64,000 nucleotides of DNA from Usnea hakonensis (taxonomy: Eukaryota > Ascomycota > Lecanoromycetes > Lecanorales > Parmeliaceae), in assembly GCA_013423325.1 (NCBI GenBank), contig BLJB01000201.1, positions 210,930 through 274,929 on the forward strand, given 5' to 3'. A model generated the notes under the pieces. The model ran no database searches, was not told the DNA's origin, and was given only the letters and a program-made list of their open reading frames with translations. Of this stretch, positions 10,313-21,186 are shown in pieces; the first letter of the stretch is position 1, and each line of letters starts with the position of its first letter. Both the position numbers and the translations under genes were made by a program.

Positions 10313-13009
10313 ATGGATCCAATATCCATCGTTTCTCTGGCAGCATCTTTGACCGAGGGTGCCTATCAGGTCTCGAAATTCATCGCATCCTCCGCCAGCG
10401 TCGATACCACGCTTACCGAACTCCAGACTGAAGTCGTAGGGCTTGGCAACGTATTGAAATCAATCCAAAAAAGTCTCCAAGGTCCCGCTGCTGCTCGTAA
10501 AGGTGGTGGAGTAGTTGGCGAGGCTGAACTTTGGACCTCTCTCGCTTTTGCCATCAAGGATGCAGAACGAACGATCACTGCCCTCCAGGGTATTGTGAAA
10601 GGTCTCCTGGGTACCAAGTCGACTGGTATTCTCAAAAGAATGGTCAGGCAGGCTAAGTTGAACCTTAATGCCGACGAGATCAGTGCCATTAGAGCTCGTA
10701 TTCACACTCACACCAGTAGTCTTCAAGCCGCGCTACAAATGGCTACTTTGTGGGTACACCTCTCCTATTGGACACCCTAATTTCTGACTTGCTCAAGATT
10801 GATCACATCCCAATCTTCTGATCATATTAATGAGATTGGTCCGAAACTCGACGGTATTATCCAAGATCTCAAGCAAATGAAATCAAATCAAGCGACTACG
10901 AACGACAAACTTCCCTTGGTTTTCCGAAATCCCGACATCTTGACACACACGGAGCGTTTAATTTCAAGTGCGAGTACGGTCATAGGCCAGGGCTCAACAA
11001 CTTGGGGTGGGAGTGAGATAGGCTTACCGCACTCTTCAGAAGCTGGCGGATCTTTGGACAAAGCCAAGAACTCACATATCGAGGACTGGATTCCACGATT
11101 GACGATTATGGAAGAAGAAGGCTCACAACATAGTGAATCCAAAGCCTTCACAGCTCCTTCAGAAACCGTAGTGGAAGAAACCGGACTCGAGGGTGAAGAG
11201 ATCGATTATTCTGACTCCGACGGCGACGATGATCACGACTTCGCACAAATGTGTTTCGAGCAGGCTGAAGAAATGTTCAGGAAAAAGGAACACGCCAAGG
11301 CAATTGAATCTTTTCAAGCAGGTCTCGATCGTGCAACAACTCTAAGCTTAGAGAGACAGAACCGTCTCGGTCTCGGAAACATCAAGCGAGAATTAGCATT
11401 GAGTTTGCTGCACCAAGGAAGTCTCAATGAGGCCGAGGATCTCTTTCAAACATTGGCCAGAGGCAATACTAAAGATGTGAAAGGTACAGAACTGGCCTAT
11501 CATGCATCATCGGGACTTGCGCAAGTCTTTATTTGTAAGCGGTCATATACAGATGCGGAGGAGTGGTGCAAGAACAGTAGAAATGGATGGAGACGTGCGC
11601 TCGCAAAAAGGGCTGGAGATAAACGACATCCGCTTTACATCGATGCTCTAAAGCTATCAGCGTTCCTATATGAGCTCCGCGGAGACTCAACGCAGGCTTT
11701 GATTTACGAGAAGCGAGCCAAAAAGGATGAAGTTCTGATTGACGAAAAATCTAGAGCAACTTTGTTGAAAGGGTTCACACTAGAACAATCCCTTGAACTG
11801 ATCAACAATTACCATAAGACGCATCCAGCTTCAGAGGAGCAGCATGATCCACCTCCGGCACAAGACGCTGGACTTCAATCAAACACGTCTCCCAAATATA
11901 CTATTGAGGAGATTGAAACGTCAACAATGGAGCAGCAACGAGATTGCACGCTTGAAAGTCCAAAGGAGACACCAAAGCTCTTTCCAGCAGTCTCAGTGAC
12001 TGACCTCGGGCATAGTCCCCTAAGTGATAGCAGCATTACGGTAAAGGATAACAACCCCCTCATCAAAAGGCAAAGCACGGCATCCGACTCAAGAACCTCA
12101 TCGTCATCTCAAGTGCCATTCTCAACCCTCCATCCTGTCACTCGAACAGAGAGTATGTTCTCCGACGAATCATACAGCATCAGATCCGAAAGCACCCAAA
12201 GTGACACCAAATCCCTCTCTTGGCGCTTCCAAGACTTCCGCGCCCGCTCAGCGCTGCTCCAAGCTGCCCGCAAAGGTGACGTCGCGGCTGTCGAAAAGTC
12301 CCTTAAAAAAGGCGTCCCAATCGAATCCACAAACGACAAAGGCGAAACCCCTCTTTGTCTTGCAGTGATAGGCGGCCACGTCTCCACCATCTCCGCCCTC
12401 CTTTCCCACAACGCGCAAATTGAAGCCCGCACTAAAAAAGGCTTAACGCCACTCCTCTGCGCACGCGAGAACGTCTCGACAAGCCGAATCGACGTTATGC
12501 GTATCCTCCTCTTAAATGGCGCGAACCTCGACGCCAAAGACGAAAACGGCGACACGGCCCTCCACCAAGCCGTATCACTCAGTCGGCCCGACTGGGTCAA
12601 ATTCCTCCTCTCCTTCACCCAAAACCTCGAACTCCAGAATAATACCGGTGAGACCCCTCTCCTCCGCGCCGTCGACTTCTCCCCGCTCTCCTACGCCGAG
12701 AAAATCCTCGAGACTGTCCAGCTCCTGCTCGACGCTGGAGCCGACACAAAAGCAACCGACGAGAAGGGCCAGACAGCTGTGTTGATCGCCATACAGGCTA
12801 TAGCACTCAAGATAGGTTTCGAGGAGAGGTATTGGAGGGTGTATGTTAATTTGGTGGATAAGCTTTGCAAGAAGGGGGCGAGCGCGACTAAGTCGTCGGC
12901 TCATCTGGCGAGTCCATTGGAGGCGACCAAGCAGATTAAGGATAAGAGTCTTAGGGAGGGCGTTAGGGTGGTCTTGAAGAGGGAGGGATGTGAGGTTGCG
13001 AGCGCGTGA
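10313..13009 (+). CDS. Fungal STAND-type N-terminal domain fused to TPR and ankyrin repeats, no NTPase
   Basis: Exons 10313-10749 and 10798-13009 (48-nt intron) encode 882 aa. Residues 1-140 match the fungal N-terminal domain found on NLR/STAND proteins (MDPISIVSLAASLTEG start, helical, LTELQTEVVGLGNVLKSIQ). A low-complexity acidic linker (SDSDGDDDHD) follows. Residues about 295-475 are TPR-like helices (AEEMFRKKEHAKAIESFQAG; LNEAEDLFQTLA). A Ser/Thr-rich linker leads to about six ankyrin repeats from residue 630 to the end (DKGETPLCLAVIGGHV; ENGDTALHQAVS). No P-loop or Walker B is visible where a NACHT or NB-ARC would sit. It is likely a cytosolic scaffold or sensor partner in non-self recognition. 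The longer frame from 10217 adds residues unlike the family, so 10313 is preferred. Confidence 0.82.
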
Positions 13010-14643
13010 GGGTTTTTGGACGGCGTGATGTTGTGATGTGACGTTTATATCCATTCTTCTTCTTCTTCTTCTTCTTCTTCTTCTTGGTAGCTAATTTTTT
13101 GCTATATGCCAACCTTACGACATGTGTACGTATGAAGATATAATAGTGACAATTTCACGAATAAAAATATAATAATGACAATTTCACGACCCTGATTCCA
13201 TGTCGATCTGTCAGGGATATGGACCCTGATGCGAATTTATTTGGTAGATGTCTGCTATCACCACCCCACTATCGCATCAGCGCCATTAGGAGTTTGAACC
13301 CACTCATGCAGCTCATTCACCCTTCTTCCCAAAAGGAGATACTGAAGCAGTGAAACTTTCTCTATAACCCATCCTTGATACACTGGCGTACGCTGATGAC
13401 TCCTAGCTTACCTCTCCTCCAGTTGCCTTCTTGTCGAGTCTAACAGTTATTCAAGCATTTCAATTAATCTCCAAGCTTGTAACACGTGCGTAGGCTATTT
13501 GCAAGCTCACTGCAGAGTCTCACGCACGGCAGAAGTCGGATAGCTCGGATGAGACCCTACAAGTCGCTCTTGGTCCCCCAAGCTTGTAAAAGAGAGGGCC
13601 AATTTTTCAAATCAAGACGATTAGCCTGGATGGAATCGCTCGGAGACAACTCCCGTGAGCGCGTCACTGAGTAAGAAAGACCGAGTCTGACTTTTGCAAT
13701 TGATGGATCTGAAATCGAGATCTTTCTTCCCGAATCAAACGCAAAAGCGCCCTAAAAGCCTCAATGAGATCTTTTAAAGAATTGGGACAAAGATTCATGT
13801 AACGGCTCTTAGATTTGCCGTGACGCCCCAAGAAGCAATTGAACGGCGCGTGAGATGGTGCATCTCCGTCGCTCATAGCACAAGATGAGTCAGGCTCGAT
13901 TTGTTCAAGGATTACGCCATTTGCTGATGTGTTACGAAATACTGAATGGTTAACGTTGGTAGAACCCCGCAGTGTCCCAATCGTCTGTCCGAAGGTCTGG
14001 AACGGCTACATTGCGAGGTTTTACTTAACCGACTATTAGGGATCCAGTGTGGAGTTTATACCAATATGGAGTGTAATGGTGGTATCTGTAAGGAATTTGA
14101 TTTGGATCTAAATGATGTTGAGTTGAAATGGCGGATCTGAGCATAAGGCTGAGGCTAGCCCGATTATGCTATGAAGGACCGCGAGCTGCGGCGCTTTCTT
14201 TGATATGGTCTGTAGCAGAATTCGAGAGGAGTCCCAGCTGATGAGGCCATGATCAGAGAGGCCTAACAAAGCGAGTACAGTGTCTTCCAAGAAGTCCACA
14301 ACTTTAGCGTGACATAAGGCCCCGCTTAGAAAGACACCTGGACAATGCGCCTAGAAGGACCTAGACTTCTAGCTCATGCATACTCTTTTCCGACTGGACG
14401 TTTGACAGCCGCTCCCTCCGATAGTTGCATGTACCGAAGAACCCCACCTTTCTTGGCTTCCTACCTACCACTTACCTTTTTTGAACACAATCTTCTCTTA
14501 TCTTGGACTTTAGCACAAGCAGCTATATATACTCAAAATCATTTCCGCGCAGACGCCACTGGTTTACCACGTGTAAACAGCAATGGCTGCTTAACCTTCA
14601 ATCGTTGCGTGTATATGTGTATTCTTGTTGGTCCGGCAGCGTG
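13010..14643. other. Intergenic, 1.6 kb
   Basis: Contains a (TTC) microsatellite at 13054-13085 just after the ankyrin gene. Between 13140 and 13190 is a short direct repeat in which the unit TGACAATTTCACGA occurs twice about 30 bp apart. No open frame between 13.2 and 14.3 kb has coding character. The 300 bp before the transporter start serve as its promoter, with a TATATATA element at 14523-14530. A longer in-frame ATG at 14503 adds residues unlike any transporter. Confidence 0.5.
13054..13085. repeat. (TTC)n microsatellite
   Basis: About ten uninterrupted TTC units, 45 bp after the stop codon of the STAND-N/ankyrin gene. Pyrimidine-only on this strand, probably in the 3' UTR. Confidence 0.95.
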
Positions 14644-16368
14644 ATGGCGTTCCAAATCGATTCAATCAACGCAATCATTACCGGCATCAAGCGTTATCGA
14701 CGAGCCTACGAACTGACCGCCGTCGCTTCATTCGGCGGAATGCTATTCGGTTGGGACACTGGTATGATAGGAGGCATCCTCACCCTTCCAGCCTTCCAAA
14801 CTTCATTCGCTCTCAACAAGCATTCGAAATCTTTCAGCAACCTTCAAGGAAATATTGTCTCTGTGCTCCAGGCGGGCTGCTTTTTCGGCGCAATGTCCTC
14901 GTTCTTTATCAGCGACAAACTTGGACGAAGGACGGCCTTGTTCATTGCAGACGCCATCTTCATTCTTGGATCCGTGCTACAGGTCTGCTCAGGTTTGCAC
15001 ACCACTTCACTCTCGCTGCTGTACGTTGGACGTGTGATAGGTGGTTTTGGCGTGGGCTTGATTTCGGCAGTCGTACCTTCATACATTGGAGAGAATGCCA
15101 ACAAGGAAATTCGCGGCCGGTGTATTGGGACTATGCAGCTCTTCAATGTTACAGGTATCATGCTGAGCTACTTTATCAATTATGGTATGAGCAGCCATAC
15201 TTCACTTGGAGCTCTGCAATGGCGCATTCCGTTCGCTCTCCAAATGCTTCCAGGAGTCCTCCTCTTGGTTGGTCTCCTCTTCCAAAATGAGTCTCCACGA
15301 TGGCTAGTTGAAAAGAATAATATTCCGAAGGCATGCCGTGCACTCTCCCGCGTTCGCGCAAAGACACAAGACGACCCGATACTTCTCCAGGAATTACAGG
15401 AGATTATCGAAGACTTTCGTCAAAATGAGCAGCTTTCATTATCACATCAGTTCAATCTGATCATCTCCTCAAAACCGATGTTATATCGCTTCAGCATGGC
15501 CGTCATACTCATGTTCTGGCAGCAATGGACAGGTACACATCCTTGTCAGATGTGTGAGATGTAGATTCACTAATCTGAGAGGTGTAGGAACAAATTCTAT
15601 AAATTACTACTCCCCACAGATATTCCAATCAATTGGCCTTGCCTCAACTTCGGCGGGGCTTTTTGCGACAGGGATTTATGGCGTAGTCAAAGTTGTTTTC
15701 ACAGCTCTTGGTCTTGCTTTCGCCACTGAACAGCTGGGTCGTAAATGGTCTTTGCTCATCGGTGGTGCCGGGCAAGCGTTCGCTATGTTTAGCATTGGGA
15801 TACAAGGTGCAGTGGCACCTCAAGGGCTGACACCGTCCTCATACTACGCTATAGTTTGTGTTTATATCTTCGTATGTTTTCACTACATGACTTTCGCTTC
15901 TATTTGATATGGAGATCTGGGCTGTTCAACACAATTGAGACCTGACCTCGAATATTCCAGGTCTGTTTCTACTCCTTCGGCTGGGGTCCAATCCCCTTCG
16001 TCCTAAGTGCCGAATGCGCGCCCAACAGCGTGAGGAGCCTTATCCTCGCCGTAGCACTCATGACGCAGTGGCTCTTCAACTTTGTCATAGCGAAAGTCAC
16101 GCCAATAATGCTGGCCAATATCACCTACGGAACCTATCTACTTTTCGGGTTCTGCTGTGTGCTGATGGTTCTTTTTACAATCGTCTGCGTTCCAGAAACG
16201 AAGAATGTCCCGCTGGAGAGCATCCATCTGCTTTTCGAAGACAATATTGTCAGGGGTGCGATGAGAGATACGTTACCTGACAGGGCGAGATCCAAGGACT
16301 TGCAAGTACATTCGCACGTTGGAGGAGGTGAGGAGGCGGGGAGGGCCGCCGAAAGCGGAAAGGTGTAG
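14644..16368 (+). CDS. MFS sugar/quinate-type transporter
   Basis: Exons 14644-15532, 15588-15871 and 15961-16368 (introns 55 and 89 nt) give 526 aa, the standard length for the fungal sugar porter family. Family motifs are in order: GWDTGMIGG in the first membrane helix, DKLGRR in the loop after helix 2, RVIGGFGVG in helix 4, ESPRWL after helix 6, QQWTGTNSINYYSP in helix 7 (rebuilt across intron 1), GRK in the loop after helix 8 and PETKN after helix 12. Twelve hydrophobic segments can be counted. Members are proton symporters for hexoses, quinate or related polyols at the plasma membrane; the substrate cannot be read from sequence. No catabolic gene cluster flanks it. Confidence 0.92.
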
Positions 16369-17057
16369 CTTCAACCTAACATGTCTGTGAACAATGAGGG
16401 ACAGATGATAAGGTGGAACCCGCTCGTTTTACTGCTGTATGAAGGTTCACCACTTTTCCTTCCTCCACGACCTAAGCGCGGAGAACGTAGTCCGCGTTCA
16501 AGGTCTCTAAAGCTTTTGGCAACTTTTCCGGCGAAGAGAAAGGTAAGCGACTGAAATTGGGTAAACAGCCCTCGACTTGTTCTCCCTCGACTGCCCGATC
16601 TCTTCGAATTGACGCTGATTGCCTCAGTCTCTCGGACAACTTGCTTCGAGCGCTTCGTTTCCAATGTCATGTGCTATCTCTACGTCTGAATATCTGTAAT
16701 TGATTCCTTCTGATTCTGACATATTTTTGAACTGACTAGTATACAAATCCAATCGTTTATAGGTACTTCATAGTGACCCTGAAGAACAGACTTCTCGACT
16801 TTACCTTGGAATAGTAGTAGCCGAGTTCTGAGATAGGAAAAGCGCTGAAGACAAAGTCTGTCTAGAAGATACAAACACCAAGATACCCCATTATCCGGCA
16901 ATTACTACTCCGAGGTCCAGCCCAAACATTACCCTACCTACATTATATATGAAAAGGGCTCCCCATCACCCATTTCAAATCCCAAAAAAGGAAAAAAGCC
17001 CGAACCCGGAACCAACCATTACCTAGATATCCCCGGGACCCCCCTCCGCCCTTCCAT
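16369..17057. other. Intergenic between convergent transporter and LITAF genes
   Basis: About 690 bp between two convergent 3' ends. Frames of 70-100 codons on the minus strand have no family features. No hairpin terminator is expected in a fungus, and no repeat was seen. Confidence 0.5.
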
Positions 17058-17936
17058 CTACGCAAAACGAAACACCGCCGTCCGCCCGCTCTTATGCCAC
17101 TGCGCGAGCAGGACGCCGCAGTGGCCGCATTTGTGCTGCGCGTCCTTGAGGCCGTGCATCAGGTACGGGATGCAGCCGAAACCGGTGATGATGCAGAATA
17201 GCGCGGCCCATCCGCTGTGGTTGTGAAATGGGGGTTTTATATGTCAGTCGGTGTTTCTCGTTTTGGGTTTGATGGGTCGCTCTCTGTCTGGCATGTATTC
17301 TGTATGGAGGGGAGAGGATAGGGATTATATGTGTGGTTGGGAGTGATGATGGGAGGGGGTAGGGAGGGGGCTGGACGTACTGGGTTGTGTTGCCCGCGAC
17401 TTTTTCTACGACCGTTAGCTCTCGGTGGCCGCAGACGGGGCAGTCGACGGGTGAGGGGGCTTCTTGGAGGTTTGCGAGGTGGACGGCGGTTTGGTACCTT
17501 TGTTGCTGTTGCTGGGGCTGCTGGAGAGGTAGCTGTTGCATCTGTTGTTGCTGTAGTTGTTGTTGTTGTGGGATAACTTGGAGCAGCTGTTGTTGTCGTT
17601 GTTGCGGTTGCTGTGGGGTAACTTGCAGCAGCTGTTGCTGTTGTGGGGTGAGTTGCAGCAGCTGTTGTTGCTGTGGGGTGAGTTGCAGCAGCTGCTGTGG
17701 TTGTGTGGGAAGCTGCTGCATCTGTTGTGGAGCCGGCGAAGAAGCGTTTGGAGACACGGGCTGAAGTGTGTACTTATTCTCAGAAACGACGGTCGAATTC
17801 TGGTCATTATTGCTGTAGGAAAGAAGTCAGTCATCGCGTATAGTTTCGAGTTTATCACTCAAATTTGCCTTGTGTGTTCCACTTGTTGCACTGTCACCGC
17901 CCCATACACGGTTATCTCATCCGCCGCTGGGGCCAT
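17058..17936 (-). CDS. LITAF-domain zinc-ribbon protein with polyglutamine N-terminal region
   Basis: Three exons on the minus strand, 17936-17883, 17799-17381 and 17214-17058, sum to 630 nt (209 aa). The N-terminal 110 residues are dominated by Gln/Pro/Leu repeats (units like QQLLQLTPQQ repeated about four times). The LITAF domain follows: CPVC then a conserved GNTTH joint, a hydrophobic membrane-inserting segment (AALFCIITGFGCIPYLMHGL) and the second knuckle CGHCG, ending ...WHKSGRT. The order CxxC, hydrophobic segment, CxxC is diagnostic. LITAF proteins bind zinc and sit monotopically on endosomal or lysosomal membranes. The 3' exon was recovered by hand: the frame otherwise reads into the 166-nt intron. 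The first intron (83 nt) is the least certain joint. Confidence 0.85.
17500..17735. repeat. CAG/CTG-rich imperfect repeat coding the polyglutamine tract
   Basis: On the plus strand TGTTG, CTGTTG and GTTGCAGCAGCTG units recur, including a roughly 33-bp unit (GTGGGGTGAGTTGCAGCAGC core) repeated about three times between 17607 and 17700. It encodes the Gln-rich segment of the LITAF protein and is likely length-variable. Confidence 0.85.
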
Positions 17937-19462
17937 GGATTGCGTGTTATTTGGATTGGCTTGATAGGCAGGGACAGGGCCTGCATCCCAAGAAGTCATA
18001 TCAGCTGAGTCTTATCGAAACCCTATCAGCTCATCCCACCATGAAAGGTTGCGGATGGAACATACTGTTCGAGGCGATGGAGCTCATCCTGCTTGGCTTC
18101 ACTTGAGTAGATAAATTAAGTAGATAACAAGCCCACGAGCGGCTGCTATTACTGATGCGAGATACAGTCGAATCGATTAAGACAGAGTAGATCGGGGAGG
18201 TACGAGTACGAGCCCAACTATAAGACGTTAAGGTATAAGCCGGTCTCAAGGGTTCCGTGTCGCAAAGATATCCGTAAAGATTTATCACTGACGATCACTG
18301 GACTGTGCGTGATATACACAATTTATGATCAATAGCGACTGCGCGTACAAAAAGCCGTAACAAACACAAGGAAGAGGAGGAAAAGAATAGAGGAAAGGAC
18401 AGAAGACTTAATAAGAAGGACAAGAAGGAGGGAGAGTCGATATGGGGATATATTCTAATCCCTACTTCTAGAGAAGTAGAATCACTCTCGCCAAAATAGG
18501 CTGAAAGAGGATCAGCCACATTTCCGATCATCCCTCCTCTCATGCATCTTATTCAGTCAATTTCTGCCTTCAGCCTCATGCACCTACACGACTTTCCTCA
18601 AGAGTGTGGGAGAATCTGAGGCGAACATGGCAAAAAGGGACAAGCCGCGACAAGCATACCACGATGACTGATACATCTCCCAAGTCTAGAATCTGACAGA
18701 AGTCGACGACCAATTCTCTGAAATGCTTGATGCGCAAGGCTCAAATGGTTGCCCCATTGCAGTCATCTTGGTGATAGTGGGATAAAGGTATTGTGCGAGA
18801 GGTCCCTACGGCCGAGAGGCGTTAAGCCATGTGCTGATTAGGAAACCCCAGCACCACGTGGCTTGTCTTTGTGGGGCGGAGTTGGGGGAGTGGGGAATTG
18901 ATATTGCAATGATCAGACCGTGTACAGATGATTAGTATGGGGAGCATAGTTGCTATTTTAGGTGCTCAGGTCAGATGTTCAGACACTCGGACCTTCGAAC
19001 CCTCAAGGGGCTGATGGGGGCTGTTGGGGGCTGTTGGGGGCTGTTTCGTTTTCGACCGCCTTATGTTGTACTACGTCGTGCAAACGAAGATTTAGATCAC
19101 TCTGCTTGTGCGCTAATCGTGCGCCATCTGTCAATAACTACTCGATATGTGGGGGTAGCTAAGTCGGCTACAGCAATATGTGCGGAAAAGCGCCAAGGAT
19201 AGCCCTAGCCCAAGAATGCTCCGCGCTACCAAGCCGTATGTTCGCTGCATTGCTTGTCAAGTCCTCGTCGACCTTGGAGCGTTGGTCCTCTACTCAAGTG
19301 TCGTACACTGACTAGCTTACCCGACTCCGATCCACGATTGATGACTTCGAGATGACGGACACAACTGGAGAATAGATGTGACTGAGCTCAACCATCCGTG
19401 GTAGCCTTAGCACACCCATCCCGCAATCGGAAACAGCGTCCATAAAATCGGGCACTGTCCCA
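17937..19462. other. Intergenic, 1.5 kb
   Basis: No gene supported. Minus-strand frames at 18031-18288 and 18295-18543 are short and compositionally unremarkable. A small tandem array lies at 19011-19045. The segment 18840-18870 shares the word AAACCCCAGC with the repeat cluster near 21.85 kb. The last few hundred bases would be the former promoter of the DUF6536-type pseudogene. Confidence 0.45.
19011..19045. repeat. Tandem repeat of a 10-bp unit (CTGTTGGGGG)
   Basis: About three head-to-tail copies, the first with a GAT variant. Noncoding context. Confidence 0.85.
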
Positions 19463-21186
19463 TTGCCTAGTTTATCGAATTGCTATAGAACTTCTACTAG
19501 CACGGCTACAAAGTGGGGTTGTGACTGGCACATTTTCAGACGACTCAGTTTCAGTGGTTGGCGCTTGGGCGTCACAGTTTGTGCCTCGACTGCCGCAACG
19601 GTCCTTATTGTCAGCAAATATCTGCCTGACCATCCAGACTTTTGCGAAGAATGGCTTGAGTAACGATCTTGCAACTATCCAAGGCGGGAGCAGACCAAGG
19701 CCCTCAGTCTAAACCTCCATTTGCTTATTAATGTCTTGAGTAATATACTTCTAGCTGCTAGCAATGATTATATGCAATGCCTATCCTTCCCAACGCGGGG
19801 AAGTCGATCGAGCGCGCTCTTGCCACATCTGGCTCGATATCGAGGTGCCCAGTGTTCGAAACCTACGACTCATAGCCGAGACAAGATTGTCCTCTGGTGG
19901 CTGTCGGCTTTCTCCGGCAGACCACTGTATTTTCCATACAACAGCGCGGGATTTTCTACCCTATCTTCCCAAAAACACACGGCATACATCGTAGCTGACG
20001 AGCTTGTGAATGGAATCGGGATGAATTTGACAGCTTCCAATTGGGTGATTGGTCTGAATCTCGGTCGGATTGGCACGATCTGACTAGTGATGAATGTATA
20101 CAAGCCTACGGGAAGCCCTTTGTATCGGACCGTTCGGATGTATTGACTGTTACTCCACGACTGAACGGCAGTGATGTATTAGAGATCGCCGACGCCATTG
20201 TCTCTATTGTTGAAACTCACGCAAAACCTGGGACCACCTTATGGGTGAGCTCAGCCAACAAGTACACATTCGCCGCCAACCACTGGGACGATCTTCCCAG
20301 GACATATCCGAATAAACCACACCAATGGTTTTTCAGTGCCAGTTGGAGACGCGGTTGACTTGTAATATACTATGCATTTTGACACTCATTGTAGCTGGCA
20401 TCCTTCTAGGCATTGGCGTCCAAAATCCTGCGCTTGCGTCACAGAATATATCCTATCTGTGTATCCTACGCTTCGGGGCTGTGACACCGATTACTGGTGG
20501 CCTGGAATGAGCGTGGCAGCGGCGGACTACTCCTGACTCTTCTAGTGGCCAACTCACCCTAAGCGCAACTCTCCTTCCTTTTCCTCACCTGCAATGGCAT
20601 GCTCATGGCAAGTGCATGAAGTGACTACACCTTTGAGCGTGAACCTCTTCGCGTCACGAATCCGATCGGCGATTAGCGGTTATCCTATCGCTTGCAGCTT
20701 CCCCATATATAATATTCCGCTGATAGTTCTATCTGGAACATTGCATTGGCTCGTCTCCCAGAACCTCTTTCTTGTACGAGCGGCAGCCTTTGATTCCGAT
20801 GGAAATGAAACCGCACGGTCGATCTCTATTGTGAGATACAGCTGCATAGCCATCATTACCGTCATTATCCTTGGCACTATTGTTGTCGCTCTAGGTATTC
20901 TGAATGGATTTCGTATTTATAGACCGGATATGCCACTAGGCCATCGCCAAGAGAAGACAGCGATGCTGCTACTCTTCCCGTGCTATGGGGTGCTGTGAGC
21001 GGTCAAGAAGAAAGGTCGGTAAGACATTGCTGCTTCACGAGTCTTGAGGCTTCGCCGCTTGTAGAAGGCGAAGTCTATGCGGACAAGGATGCCGAAGAAA
21101 CTTCTGATGGCAACGGCTCTAAAGCACAACAAGAATGCAGGATGAGGAGGGATCCGAAGCGCACGTTGGACTGCCAGAATGCATAA
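19463..21186 (+). pseudogene. DUF6536-type multi-spanning membrane protein, multiply frameshifted
   Basis: Homologous blocks appear in the expected order but in different plus frames. The first is SGWRLGVTVCASTAATVLIV (N-terminal DUF6536 motif), then a GTIQ-like patch. Next come LHLLINVLSNILLAASN and MQCLSFPTR, the block VDRAR..WLDIEVPSVRNLR, and then VLWWLSAFS..PLYFPYNSAGFSTL. After these are a hydrophobic ICILTLIVAGILLGIG piece, PLIVLSGTLHWLVSQNLFLVR, and finally HCCFTSLEASPLVEG. I count at least six frame changes that no plausible 50-90 nt intron explains, so the gene is dead. Intact relatives are fungal proteins of about 700 residues with several membrane helices and unknown function. The longest surviving open piece is 20594-20998. 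Confidence 0.75.

Noticed and set aside
17331..17764. Plus-strand frames rich in Cys/Gly/Val over the polyglutamine repeat
   Set aside because: They are antisense translations of CAG-rich repeats; the minus strand carries a recognisable LITAF domain.
20594..20998. 134-codon ORF taken as an intact membrane protein
   Set aside because: It is one block of a longer DUF6536-type homology whose neighbours lie in other frames, so it is part of a pseudogene.
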